Assembly: GCA_034231615.1 (NCBI GenBank)
Contig: CM067322.1
Location: 53,029,118-53,093,117, forward strand
Source of the DNA: Meghimatium bilineatum
Lineage: Eukaryota; Mollusca; Gastropoda; Stylommatophora; Philomycidae
Length of the DNA: 64,000 nt
Direction of reading: 5' to 3'
Positions 21,046 through 31,275 of the stretch are shown piece by piece. Below the pieces are notes generated by a model. That model was not told the DNA's origin. It was given only the letters and a program-made list of their open reading frames with translations, and searched no databases. Numbering within the stretch: the stretch's first letter is position 1; every line of letters begins with the position of its first letter. The translations under genes and the position numbers were made by a program.

Positions 21046-21692
21046 GATAAATGGACACAAGCTTGAAGCGGTGAATACCTTCAAATACCTCGGATCCAGT
21101 ATATGCAGCGATGGTAAATGCAAAGCAGAACTAAAAATAAGGCTGGAGATGGCTTTAGCGTCCTTGTCAAGGCTAACTGTGATTTGGAAAAGCAACATCA
21201 GTGTTGGAGTGAAAATCAAACTGTATAGGTCGCTGGTGCTTTCTGTTGTGTTGTATGGTTGTGAGAGTTGGACACGCACTGCGGACATGGAGAGAAGATT
21301 ACAGGCTTTCGAGTATAAATGCTACAGAAGAATTCTACGAATTTCCTATAGGGAACATAAGACCAATGTGTACGTAAGAAATAAAGTAGAGATGTGTACA
21401 GGTGTCCAGGAGCCATTGCTTTCAATAGTGAAACGACGAAAACTAGCATGGTTCGGGCATGTATGCAGGCACGATTCCTTGTCAAAAACAATACTGCAGG
21501 GAACTGTCGAGGGTAGAAGAAGCAGAGGAGGACAAATAAAGACATCGACAGAAAACATCAAGGAATGGACAGGGCTAGATATTTCCACACTCATCCGCAT
21601 CGCTGAGGATAGAGTCGCTGGAGGACTCTGTGTGCTGAAGCATCCAATGTGGTACCCCTACGACCCTGATGGGTTATGGATTTATAGATAGA
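21046..21692 (+). mobile_element. LINE fragment with intact 206-codon ORF, family K
   Basis: Open from 21050 (INGHKLEAVNTFKYLGSSI) through CSDGKCKAELKIRLEMA, VLYGCESWTRTADMERR, FEYKCYRRILRISYREHKTN, RKLAWFGHVCRHDSLSKTIL, EGRRSRGGQIKTSTENIKEW and AEDRVAGG to the stop at 21689. These are the YLG...YGCE.W...CYRRILRIS...FGH..RHD...EGRR.RG order of a LINE C-terminus. A (TAGA)n tail follows. No palm domain; 5'-truncated, no stops. Confidence 0.92.
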
Positions 21693-21764
21693 TAGATAGA
21701 AATGAACAGTACCATCTACATATCGCAGGTTGTTTATTATTTTTCCACTGATCTTAAGACCCTA

Positions 21765-22600
21765 CATTTCATCTACATCACGCCTATCTATATCACAATA
21801 GTCTATATCACTATATATTTATCACAACAGTCGACATCACGACTATATATATATATATATATATAACATAATTATCTATATCACGAAAATCTACATCACT
21901 ACGGTCTATAACACGACTATCTATATCGTCCGCACGACTATATTGATCACAGAAGTCTATATCACGACTATATATATATATATATATATATAACAAGTAT
22001 CAATATCTCGACAATCTATATCCCAGACTTCTGTATGTCCATCTATATCACAAACGTCTCTATCACGACTATTTATATAGCAAACGTCTATGTGACAACT
22101 ATCTATATCACGACTATCTATATCACAAACGTCTATATCATGACTATTTATATAGCAAACGTCTATATGACGACTATCTATATCACACATGTCTATATCA
22201 CGACTATCTATATCACGACTATCTATATCACGACTATCTATATCACGATTATCTATATCACGACTATATCACGACTATCTATATCACGACTATCTATATC
22301 ACGACTATCTTCTTCTTCTTCTTCTGCGTTCATTCTCAAACTCCAACTGGATCTAGCTGGATCATGGTCCTGCTAGATTTCCAGCAGGATGTAGTCCAGA
22401 AAATGGAAATACGTTGTGTCGCCGTTCTATTTGCGCAAATGGCCCGACACATCCGTCTTCGGCGGGTCACGACTATCTATATCACGACTATCTATATCAC
22501 GACTATCTATATCACGACTATCTATATCACGAATATCCATATTACTATTATCTATATCACGACTATCTATATCACGACTATCTAGTCCACGACTGTGTTA
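21765..22600. repeat. Degenerate 15-bp array (ATCTATATCACGACT)
   Basis: Units of ATCTATATCACGACT, degenerate at the left (with two TATATA runs near 21847 and 21970) and nearly perfect at 22195-22310 and 22471-22585. A family D fragment (22312-22470) interrupts the best part. Period 15 keeps frames open on both strands without coding meaning. Confidence 0.92.
22312..22470 (-). mobile_element. Partial family D copy inside the 15-bp array
   Basis: Plus strand: TTCTTCTTCTTCTTCTGCG, TTCATTCTCAAACTCC, CAGCAGGATGTAGTCCAGAA, then GCGCAAATGGCCCGACACAT and CCGTCTTCGGCGGGT, a D variant. CACGACTATC abuts both ends, consistent with a target duplication, though the array itself would also give that. Confidence 0.8.
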
Positions 22601-22674
22601 CTGCGTGATTAAGTTCTGAGATTTGTGTACTCTCATTCATATCTAGTAAATTGTGACATTAGAAATAAAAACAT

Positions 22675-22902
22675 TTGGTGATTCTTGATTAGAAACTGGC
22701 CTCACAACACGTGGGGCATTCCCATAAGTGCTCCTCCCTCTGTTCCAGCAGCCGTCCGACTCGATGGTGGTTCGAGTCTAATGCCGCCGAAACAGACGTC
22801 GACATCAGGTCACAACTCTGGCCTTTGCAATAGGTTTCGTTGTTGTTCCGCCCACCCACGCCGTGCCCGCAACTAGTTCAAGCACAACGTCGGCCTGTCT
22901 GG
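22675..22902 (+). mobile_element. Repeat family M, copy 1
   Basis: Shares order and sequence with the reverse complement of 55893-56185: TTCTTGATTAGAAACT, GTGGGGCATTCCCATAAGTG, TTCCAGCAGCCGTCCGACTC, GATGGTGGTTCGAGTCTAATG, CGACATCAGG, TTCCGCCCACCCACGCCGTG, AGCACAACGTCGGCCTGTC. GGTTCGAGTCT is a near-perfect RNA polymerase III B box. GC-richer than its surroundings, no conserved ORF. Family not recognised; possibly tRNA-related SINE. Confidence 0.7.
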
Positions 22903-23073
22903 GACAGTCTGTTTCTGTTGAAGTAACCGGCTTTGTGGCAGTGTAGTACAGATCGCGTCTGGGATAGTCTGTTTCTGTTATAGTAACCTGGCTTTGTGGC
23001 AGTGTAGTACATATCGCGTATGGGACAGTCTGTTTCTGTTATAGTAACCGGCTTTGTGGCAGTGTATTACAGA
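22897..23073 (+). repeat. Three tandem 60-61 bp copies built from a SINE-C head
   Basis: The unit runs GTCTGGGACAGTCTGTTTCT, GTTATAGTAACCGGCTTTGT, GGCAGTGTAGTACAGATCGC. The last third matches the start of SINE-C (49629-49822, minus: GTAGTGCAGATCGCGTCTG). A further diverged unit follows the LINE at 23440-23530. Confidence 0.85.
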
Positions 23074-23436
23074 TTAATTGATGCTTTTGAGATGTGGATA
23101 GATAGACGATAATGGAAAATATCATGGAAAAAAAGAAAAAAAAAGAAAAAGGCGCTATCAACACTTAATAGGCAGAAATAATTATTAAAGGAAATTATCA
23201 AAAAAAATAAAATATTTGGACACATTAATAGACATGACACCTTGTTGAAGACCTTACTTGAGGGTAAAGACGAAGGGAAGCGAGCAAGAGATAAGGCAGA
23301 AATACAAGTTGGAAAGTAAAATCACAAGATGCACAGGTTACATTCTAGCAGAGTGCCCCAACAAAACAAGCGATAGGGAATGTTAGAGGTCTGTTGCAGC
23401 CAACCTTCGTTGTGGAGACGGCAGTGATGATGAGTA
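23074..23436 (+). mobile_element. LINE fragment, family F
   Basis: DNA homologue of 12660-13020: ATTGATGCTTTTGAGATGTG, ATATCATGGAAAAAAAG, TTTGGACACATTAATAGACA, GAGGGTAAAGACGAAGGGAAG, GCACAGGTTACATTCTAGC, GTTGTGGAGACGGCAGTGAT plus a GAT tail. Frames broken. It sits between SINE-C-head units, so it was probably inserted into that tandem block. Confidence 0.88.
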
Positions 23437-23439
23437 CCG

Positions 23440-23530
23440 ATCGAATCTTGAACAATCTGTTTCTACTGTAGTATTTGGCTCTGTGACGGTGCAGTGCAGA
23501 TTGCGTCTTGAACAATTCTCTCCACTGAAA
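23440..23530 (+). repeat. Diverged SINE-C-head units
   Basis: GTACCGATCGAATCTTGAAC, AATCTGTTTCTACTGTAGTA and GTGACGGTGCAGTGCAGATTG match the 60-bp unit at 22897-23073 with many changes. Confidence 0.65.
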
Positions 23531-25190
23531 ATATTTATGGCAGTCCACTTTTTGTTATAAGCACCGGTATATTAAAGTTGTTTTTTGTAGTGAAACTTTC
23601 AGCCAATTCATCGTATTAAGAAACAACTTCTGATTACAGAAAGCCCTTTCAAGACACAACTCAGAAATAGTTGTGTTTATACCATGGCTATCCATAATAA
23701 AAGCTTACAAGCAAAATTAAAACAAGCCTTGAAACGTCATTTTTTCGATTATGACCTGGTTGGCGGTGGCAGGCAACACAAAATGTATATAATTACTAAA
23801 AAAAGCACAGAAGTAATAACAAAATCATCAGGTATAAAGGCGTGCTTTGATTCTGCTGGTAGGCATTTTTTGTTGATAGCCACGGTGTAACACCACCACT
23901 GTTCGTGACGTTACAAATCCTGTAACGTTTACTAGTATCATGAGATCCGTGTTGGCACCACTTATTCGGTAAAGTCCGTTCATAGGAAGAAAAAATTACT
24001 GGTACCCGCAGGATAAAGAAAAATTGTAATACTGTAATTTATTGTAATAATGTTACTCTCATCTCATGAGTCTTTGTCGATTGAAACCTTATTTACTGAT
24101 AAGTATGCATCCTCGTGGATTTTGAACCATGATCAGGGAAATTGGAGATCTGCTAGAAACATCTATGTCAACGCTATCATAGCACATGTGCCAACCACAG
24201 GCGCTATCTAAGCCAACATGTCAGCTTTCTCATTACTTTCAACCTCTGGGCGTCGATTACAACACATCCACCACACCAGAATTTGGAGGTTTGATGTCAG
24301 TCGTAACAGCTCACCACTCTGGTTGCAATCAACATTTTCAAATCTGTAAGAATCAGTTGGATTCCAATAAAATAATGGAACATTTCTGTTCGATCTAGGA
24401 AAGACAACGATGTGAAGTATTATCAATCTTGATCTAATTGTATTGTCTTTATTATAGAAATTGTTATTCCTAAAATTACACGAGGTTCAGTAACGTTACT
24501 TAAACATATCATAACTCAGAATTCTGGGTCTGTTTTCTACACACGTCACATATATTGGCTGATGCAACTGTTAACTTCTCACTCTGATTATGCTTCGTGT
24601 CGCCAGCCAATGAAACGAACGGAAAAGTTATGAAATACCAAGATAAGCGTTGTATGATACCAGTGGCAAAAACTATCATGTGATGATGATAATTATGATG
24701 ATGAAATACTCCCTTTACCTGTGAACGTGTAGTTTGGAGTCTGGGATTGACTGCAACTTTGTCAGAATAATCAATGTGGAAGTCTGAAAGTAAAAAAAAA
24801 GTAGAGTAAGAAGGCTATTGTCGTTATTCGTGTATAGTAATAAATTCATTTGAAGAAAAATTGTTCTAATTCATTGAGAAAAGTTGTCGCCGTCGGAATT
24901 TTGTCTAACAGCGGATCTGTGGTAGTTTGAGATGCAGTAGACCGTTGAAATTCTTATGAGTGGATTTATGATAACTGGCGGACTTACATTATATGACTTT
25001 TGAACATTTTGTTGCCTGGCAACACCGTGTCTCCGAGTACACTAACATAATAGCTTTATTAGAAGATAACCTTCCCAGACAATTGAAGTCTCAGTTGATT
25101 TGATAATTACTCTCTCGAAACATCAGGTTAGGACAATATGTCTTTTATATCTATATTTATTTAGAAACTTAATTGAGAGATAAGAAAGTT
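23531..25190. other. Unassigned AT-rich DNA
   Basis: A 68-codon frame at 23684-23890 (MAIHNKSLQAKLKQALKRHF...) shows no domain and no splice context. A TATTGGCTGATGCAACTG...CAGCCAATGAAACG segment at 24552-24625 is weakly like 29450-29500. No gene supported. Confidence 0.4.
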
Positions 25191-25197
25191 GTACTTT

Positions 25198-25675
25198 GTC
25201 CTGAACATCAACATGAGTGTATGTGATATCTTTAACATCAACATGAGTGTATATGATATCTTTAACATCAACATGAGTGTATGTGATATCTTTAACATCA
25301 ACATGAGTGTATGTGATATCTTTAACATCAACATGAGTGTATATGATATCTTTAACATCAGCATGAGTGTATGTGATATCTTTAACATCAACATGAGTGT
25401 ATGTGATATCTTTAACATCAACATGAGTTTATGTGATATCTTTAACATCAACATGAGTGTATGTGATATCTTTAACATCAACATGAGTGTATGTGATATC
25501 TTTAACATCAACATGAGTGTATATTTTGTCTGATACATTTAACATTAACATGAGTCTGTTCGATACCTGTAACATCATCATGAGTCTGTCTGATACCTTT
25601 AACATCATCATGAGTGTATCTGATACCTTTAACATCATCATGAGTGTATCTGATACCTTTGACATCATCATCTTC
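25198..25675. repeat. 30-bp minisatellite, about 16 copies
   Basis: The unit runs TTTAACATCAACATGAGTGT, ATGTGATATC. 25198-25530 is highly uniform. 25530-25675 is a related but diverged subarray (ACATCATCATGAGTGTATC TGATACC). Ten-codon periodicity opens frames on both strands (plus NINMSVCDIF; minus LMLMLKISHT). A protein is unlikely. Confidence 0.96.
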
Positions 25676-27082
25676 TGATATCTTCAAAATCAGCGATAGT
25701 CTTTTTGACAACTTTGTCACGTGATCAATACATAAAGCTATCAAATATGCATCATAAGTCACCGGATACTGTAACTGTTTATAATTTGCATTTCCGTCGT
25801 TTCATTCAACGATCAACTGTTTGATGTTACTTTTGAATTTGCTATTGCAAATAAGTTTCTATGTCCTCTCAACTAGATACGACTATCATCACAAGTTAAT
25901 TCATCCTACTTTTAATTGATTGACAATAAAAAGTATGCACAAACTGACTAAGGAAAAACTCGCACTGTCGCAATAGAGAAGATGATGATCAGACCGTAGG
26001 GCTTATTCCTAGTTAAGGACCTGGATATTGAATATGCCGCAGATTTATTAAAGCAAACGAAAAGTGTTTAAAACCTGCAAACAATACGCCCCCATTAGAT
26101 GCACCCAACAGCATCATTGTATTGATGTTTGTGTCCAAGTGACATTGAGTGTAGCTTTGCAGGATGTTCTTAATGGACCATTATGCTTTAGAGCACGTTT
26201 GTTGAAAACTGATATTAAAATGAAAACGTATATTTCCTTTCAATATCTTAAGTCCATTTGATCTTGTGTAGTAGAGGTTGTTTTGTTCAGATTGCATACT
26301 GTACAATGGCACGCTTCAATAGCTTTGTCCAACTTTAAAATAACATATCTCAGCAAATATATAACGGACGTAATTAAAATTTTGTTTGTGAATATGAAAT
26401 AGTATAGATCATTTTAAGTAAATTTTACATCACTTTATTTTTTTTATTACTAATACTTTTTTATTACCAATACAGTAATTGGTTTCAATTTACGTTTATT
26501 TGCAATATGTATAACAATTTTACTTATCAACCCACATCTCACACACATATTTGAATATGTTCACAGTCAATTATAAGACGTACTTACACATGATTTGTTT
26601 AACCTACCATTGGCATGATTTTGGCGTGACATTGCACTATTTTGTAATATTGAACACAAGACTTCTTTAACTTTGTATCCGGTGTAATTTCTGAAGTGTA
26701 AACTTTCTTTTCTCGATACATAATAATTAGTATGTCGACAAAGATCAAACAATTTCATTAGTTTATAAAAAACTGGACACGACACACAAAAACACAGTAT
26801 ATATTTATTGGATCTAATCAAATATAACATGATATGAAAAAAATAACATTATTACGTTAGACGGTTAATCATATAATTACATATTATTGAGGGCAAAGCT
26901 AGTGAAACGTGCTATAGGAATCACACATCATATCTATTTCTGCAAATATAGTACAAATTAGCCATTCAATAAATCATTTGAGGACATATGTATTTGAGAA
27001 TATGTCATTTGAGGAAAAGTGTGTTTGAAGGTATTCCTACTTTTTGGCAATGTGTATTTGTGAATACCTTTTCCACCGCTTT
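25676..27082. other. Unassigned AT-rich DNA
   Basis: An 87-codon minus frame (26567-26830) and a 65-codon plus frame (26064-26261) have no recognised domain. Nothing supported. Confidence 0.4.
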
Positions 27083-27213
27083 GGTAGCGTTTCCTTTTCA
27101 GGACGTAGCAATCAACCCATCATGTTTTTGATGTACCTATTTCTGAGACAATATCTACATTCAGTCGATTGTCATTGCTTTCTAAATGATCCCGTTGCCC
27201 AAATGCCTGCAGC
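27083..27213 (-). mobile_element. SINE-C partial copy (body and tail)
   Basis: Plus-strand TTCCTTTTCAGGACGTAGCA, ATTCAGTCGATTGTCATTGC and TTTCTAAATGATCCCGTTGC match 49635-49750 (CCTTTTCAGGACGTAGCTAT, TTCAGTAGTTTGTCATTGCT, TTCTGAACGGTCCGGGTGC). The tRNA head is missing. Confidence 0.75.
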
Positions 27214-27289
27214 TGAAATTAAAACAGTTAACTTGACCTCCATATAACGCTATATCTCGGCCACATCTTTGCGTCTTTATTACTTTATA

Positions 27290-27398
27290 TGAAAGCTTCT
27301 TTGAATAGTTCTAACGTTTCTTTAAATGGCTATAAACTTTATTTGAATGGCTATAACGTTTCTTTGAATGGCTATAATATTTCTTTGAATGGCTGTAA
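27290..27398. repeat. 21-bp tandem, about 5 degenerate copies
   Basis: Unit GTTTCTTTGAATGGCTATAA followed by C, diverged toward the left. Confidence 0.8.
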
Positions 27399-27479
27399 AA
27401 GCGACCACAATACGTATGTCAGCCTGATCATATTATAGTGACCAGATGCAGTTACTGTATTTGTTATGAGATATAGTAT

Positions 27480-28275
27480 CTTCTTTTTTTCTTCTTCCTA
27501 CATTCTCAAACATCTAAATATTTGGAGAGAGTAGTCAGAAGAACGGTATGCTTTATGTCATGGTTTACAGGTTAACTGCAATATCTGCGCATTACATTCT
27601 GAAACATACGTTGTAAGTATAGTTTCTGTGTCAATTTTAGCCTCTATATGATGGGACAGGCAAAAACAACATTCAGAAAAATGAAAAATATACTGTGTAA
27701 TATGACCTTGTCATTAGAGGTGAGAAAGAGAGTTCTGCAGTGCTATATAACCCCTATACTAAGATATGGGTGCGAGTCTTGGACAATAAACAAACTGGAA
27801 AGTGGGAGATTGGAGGCAACGGAGATGTGGTTCTACAGAAGAATGCTGAGAATACCATGGACTGCCAGAAAAACTAATGTAGAGGTGTTAAAAGAGTTAA
27901 ATGCGAAACGGACCTTAATCAACAATATAAGAAAAAGGCAATCCTCTTTTTTTGGCCACTTCATGAGACAGGCAGGTTTAGAGAACATAATCACAACAGG
28001 CAAGATTGAAGGCACCAGAGACAGAGGGCGACAACGTGAGAAAATATTAGACAGTTTGACAACCTGGCACGGCAAAGAAACAACAACGACTTTGATACAT
28101 AATACTGTGGACAGAGAGCTGTGGAGAGCCATGACCGCCTACGCCACCCGGCATGGCACCTGATGATGATGATATGATGGGACTGGCAATATCAACCCTC
28201 GAACCGCATTGTTGCTTCTTACGACATACATTACAGGTAACAGTGTTGCTATTATGTGCTGGGTTCGTTCTTTGA
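27480..28275 (-). mobile_element. Repeat family D copy, split by LINE A
   Basis: Left part (27480-27657): CATTCTCAAACATC, ATGTCATGGTTTACAGG, CAATATCTGCGCATTACATTC, ATATGATGGGAC. Right part (28172-28275) continues TGGGACTGGCAATATCAACC, CTTCTTACGACATACATTAC, AACAGTGTTGCTATTATGTG. Together they follow the D order. Confidence 0.8.
27658..28171 (+). mobile_element. LINE fragment with open C-terminal ORF, family A (BovB-like RTE)
   Basis: The frame around 27648-28163 gives QAKTTFRKMKNILCNMTLSL, LRYGCESWTINKLESGRLEA, EMWFYRRMLRIPWTARKTN, VEVLKELNAKRTLINNIRKR, SSFFGHFMRQAGLENIITT, TRDRGRQREKILDSLTTWHG and WRAMTAYATRHGT, then TGA and a (GAT)n tail. Y-G-C-E-x-W, M-L-R-I-P-W-T-A-R and the RGRQR block match the end of BovB/RTE proteins. 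Bounded by a perfect 12-bp duplication ATATGATGGGAC (27646-27657, 28172-28183) inside repeat D. 5'-truncated but without stops: the youngest-looking A copy here. Confidence 0.93.
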
Positions 28276-28608
28276 ACTAAGTTTATCTAGTGACATCCCC
28301 TTTCTGCAGATTAATGTTGTATTATATTTATATTTTGTTTTCTGCTCAACAAATTGTCGGTTTGAAAAGTTCACATTGTGACATATTGTTTACAAGTTGG
28401 ATTATTTCGTAGTTCCTTGTGGGATGATTGCGCCGGATTGTGCATCAGATTGTGACCATTATCGATATAAGATTTGTGGGCTAAATTGGGGATTATACTT
28501 TGAAATTGACGCATTTGACTGTTATTGTGATTTTCATTGGCTTTCGTCACAAGTATTCTAGCTGAACTTTTTGCCTACTGAAATACTACAATGGATAATG
28601 ACACACAG
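28276..28608. other. Unassigned DNA
   Basis: Nothing recognised. Confidence 0.4.
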
Positions 28609-28816
28609 AGATACTGCAGGAAACTGTCGAGGGTGGAAGGAGCAGAGGAGGACAAATAAAGGCATGGACAGACAACATCAAGGAATGGACAGGGCAAGAT
28701 ATTCCGAACTCATCTGCATCGCTGAGGATATAATTCGATGGAGGACTCTGTGTGCTGAAGCATCCAATGTGGTACCCCTACGACCCTGAAGAGTTACGGG
28801 TTTATTGATTGATACA
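28609..28816 (+). mobile_element. LINE 3' end, family K
   Basis: Close DNA match to 21490-21690: ACTGCAGGAAACTGTCGAGG, AGCAGAGGAGGACAAATAAA, AACATCAAGGAATGGACAGG, GTGTGCTGAAGCATCCAATG, TGGTACCCCTACGACCCTGA. The tail is TTATTGATTGATAC rather than TAGATAGA. Frame broken at the left. Confidence 0.9.
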
Positions 28817-29937
28817 CAAAATGATCAATGAAAATATCTGGACTGGTCAAATGCTTCACTTTAGATGAATGAATCCCGATTACCTAGCAAGGCAAAATAT
28901 GATGACACGATCGTAGTTACTGGCTATGTATGATATTTTCAGCAAGCTGTGTACAGGTTCGTTGAGATAAGTAAATATGGGGACACAAGAGTATAATTAA
29001 TGATGTTCATTTTCAGCATCGCTTTGAGAAAAAAAATTTTAAGTCCTTTTAGTGGTGAGGTATACTTTTAACCACTGTCGTTAATCAAATTTAGTTATAT
29101 CAGATAAATATGAACGTATGTCATGGTTCATGTAATCATGCCATCACCAACCTGAAAAAATTCATATTCTTTATTTATTGACTTATCATATCTACCTTTC
29201 TTATTATGTCATCAACTTGTCCCTGAATCAGCCCATTCCTAGTCTCCATTCTCCCTTACATTAGATGATTACACGTAGAGACTATGACAGGAACACGTGC
29301 TTACGTTAAACTATAATAAAAAGTAACACACTACTGGGGAGCCTGAAGATTCAGTCCATAAACTCCAGAAAATGAGTTCTTTTACGATCTCAGCAAGATC
29401 TGCTACAGTATATAGGCCATGTGCGCTGATCGCATAAGTCTCTCGTATCGGCTGATTCGACTGCTATTGGTCACTATGTTTATACTTTGTGTGACCAGCC
29501 AATGACAATCATGGTTAATATCGAATCTGTCAAGATAAGTACGCTGTTGAAGATCAACAAGCAGGACACATATTATGGAGAAAGTGTTGATCTAAGACAA
29601 GCAACCCTGATTACTTTAGAGTAATCAAATCTGACTTTACCTTTTCCCATAACTCTCAGCCCTGGATGAGCCTAGATTCCAAATTGTACGGACGTGCTGA
29701 CTTCTCAACGACCACCCGAAATTTTCTTAATCATCTTAAATTCCGGGAACTCTTTTCTAAACCCATCTTGTAATTTAGTTTGAGCCCAGTCCAATCTGTG
29801 GAGTTCAGAGCTTGGACAAGAATCATTGCAACAGTAATGTGTTGAACAACTATCAGTAGTTGAAATGTGTGCATATTTAATATTTGAAATTTATTATTCA
29901 TTTAGTGTTTGGAGTGCATTCACGTAACACACGCTGA
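28817..29937. other. Unassigned AT-rich DNA
   Basis: No gene recognised. A CAGCCAATGACAATC element near 29500 resembles a block near 24610. Confidence 0.4.
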
Positions 29938-30466
29938 TATTTGAATTTTTTACGGATACTGATATTTGGATGTTTTACTGATACTGATATTTGAATGTTT
30001 TACTGATACTGATATTTGAATGTTTTACTGATACTGATATTTGAATGTTTTACTGATACTGATATTTGAATGTTTTACTGATACTGATATTTGAATGTTT
30101 TACTGATACTGATATTTGAATGTTTTACTGATACTGATATTTGAATGTTTTACTGATACTGATATTTGAATGTTTTACTGATACTGATATTTGAATGTTT
30201 TACTGATACTGATATTTGAATGTTTTACTGATACTGATATTTGAATGTTTTACTGATACTGATATTTGAATGTTTTATTACTGACACTGATATTTGAATG
30301 TTTTACTGATACTGATATTTTAATGTTTTACTGATACTGATATTTGAATGTTTTACTGATACTGATATTTGAATGTTTTATTACTGATACTGATATTTGA
30401 ATGTTTTACTGATACTGATATTTGAATGTTTTACTGATACTGATATTTGAATGTTTTACTGATAAC
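29938..30466. repeat. 25-bp minisatellite, about 21 copies
   Basis: Unit TTGAATGTTTTACTGATACT plus GATAT, nearly perfect. Two units carry an extra TTA (near 30275 and 30378), and one has TTTTAATG. Recently amplified. Confidence 0.97.
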
Positions 30467-30711
30467 GTCACAATATTTATTTTCATACAATGTGGTGCTG
30501 ACATCTGAACAGATTATTTTTATATAACAGATACTAATAACTTAAAAAACTTATATTGTTACATAACACGTACTGATAATTATGTTTTACATAACACATA
30601 CAGATAACTACATATTGTTACATAATATATGGCACATGAAAAATATTTTTTTACGTAGTTCCATCTCCTTCTGGACTTGTTTGTCTTACCATTTACTTTC
30701 GCTAACACACA

Positions 30712-31275
30712 TTGTCTATGTCTCTCTGACAATACGATTTCTTGAATTTTCTAACATAACACTCTCTCGTTGTCTGACTGACATAATACTCTCTCGTTGA
30801 TGCTCTGATTTAAAATCTCTTGTTGTCTCTCTGACATAATACTTTATCTTTGTCTCCCTGATGTAAGAATTTCTCTGTTTCTTCATGTCGTATTTATCTC
30901 TGTCTCTGACGTAATACTTTCTCTTTGCCTCTCTAACATAATACTCCATATTTGTCTTTCTGAGGTAATGCTTTCTCTTTATCTCTCTGGCATAATACGT
31001 TCTCTGTGTCTCTCTTGAAAAATATTTTCTCTTTGTTTCTCTACTATACAGCTTCCTATTTTTCTTCCTACCATAATACTTTATTTTTGTCTCTCAAACT
31101 AAATAATTTCTCCTTATCTTTCTGACATAATATTTTGTCTTTGTCTCTCTGACATAATACTTTATCTTTGTCTCTCTGATATATTACTTTATTTTTGTTT
31201 CTCTGACATAATACTTTGTCTTCGTCTCTCTGACAATACCTTCTCTTTATTCCTCTGACATAATACTTTCTAGTA
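30712..31275. repeat. Degenerate array of about 27 bp (CTCTCTGACATAATACTTT)
   Basis: Around 20 loose copies of TCTCTCTGACATAATACTTT plus CTTTGTC with many indels. The minus strand opens a frame of YYVRETK-like repeats. Confidence 0.85.

Noticed and set aside
25161..25671. Repetitive protein gene in the 30-bp array (and in the 27, 42 and 51 bp arrays)
   Set aside because: Frames are open because the period is a multiple of three, on both strands at once. About a third of the arrays in the window have such periods, as expected by chance.
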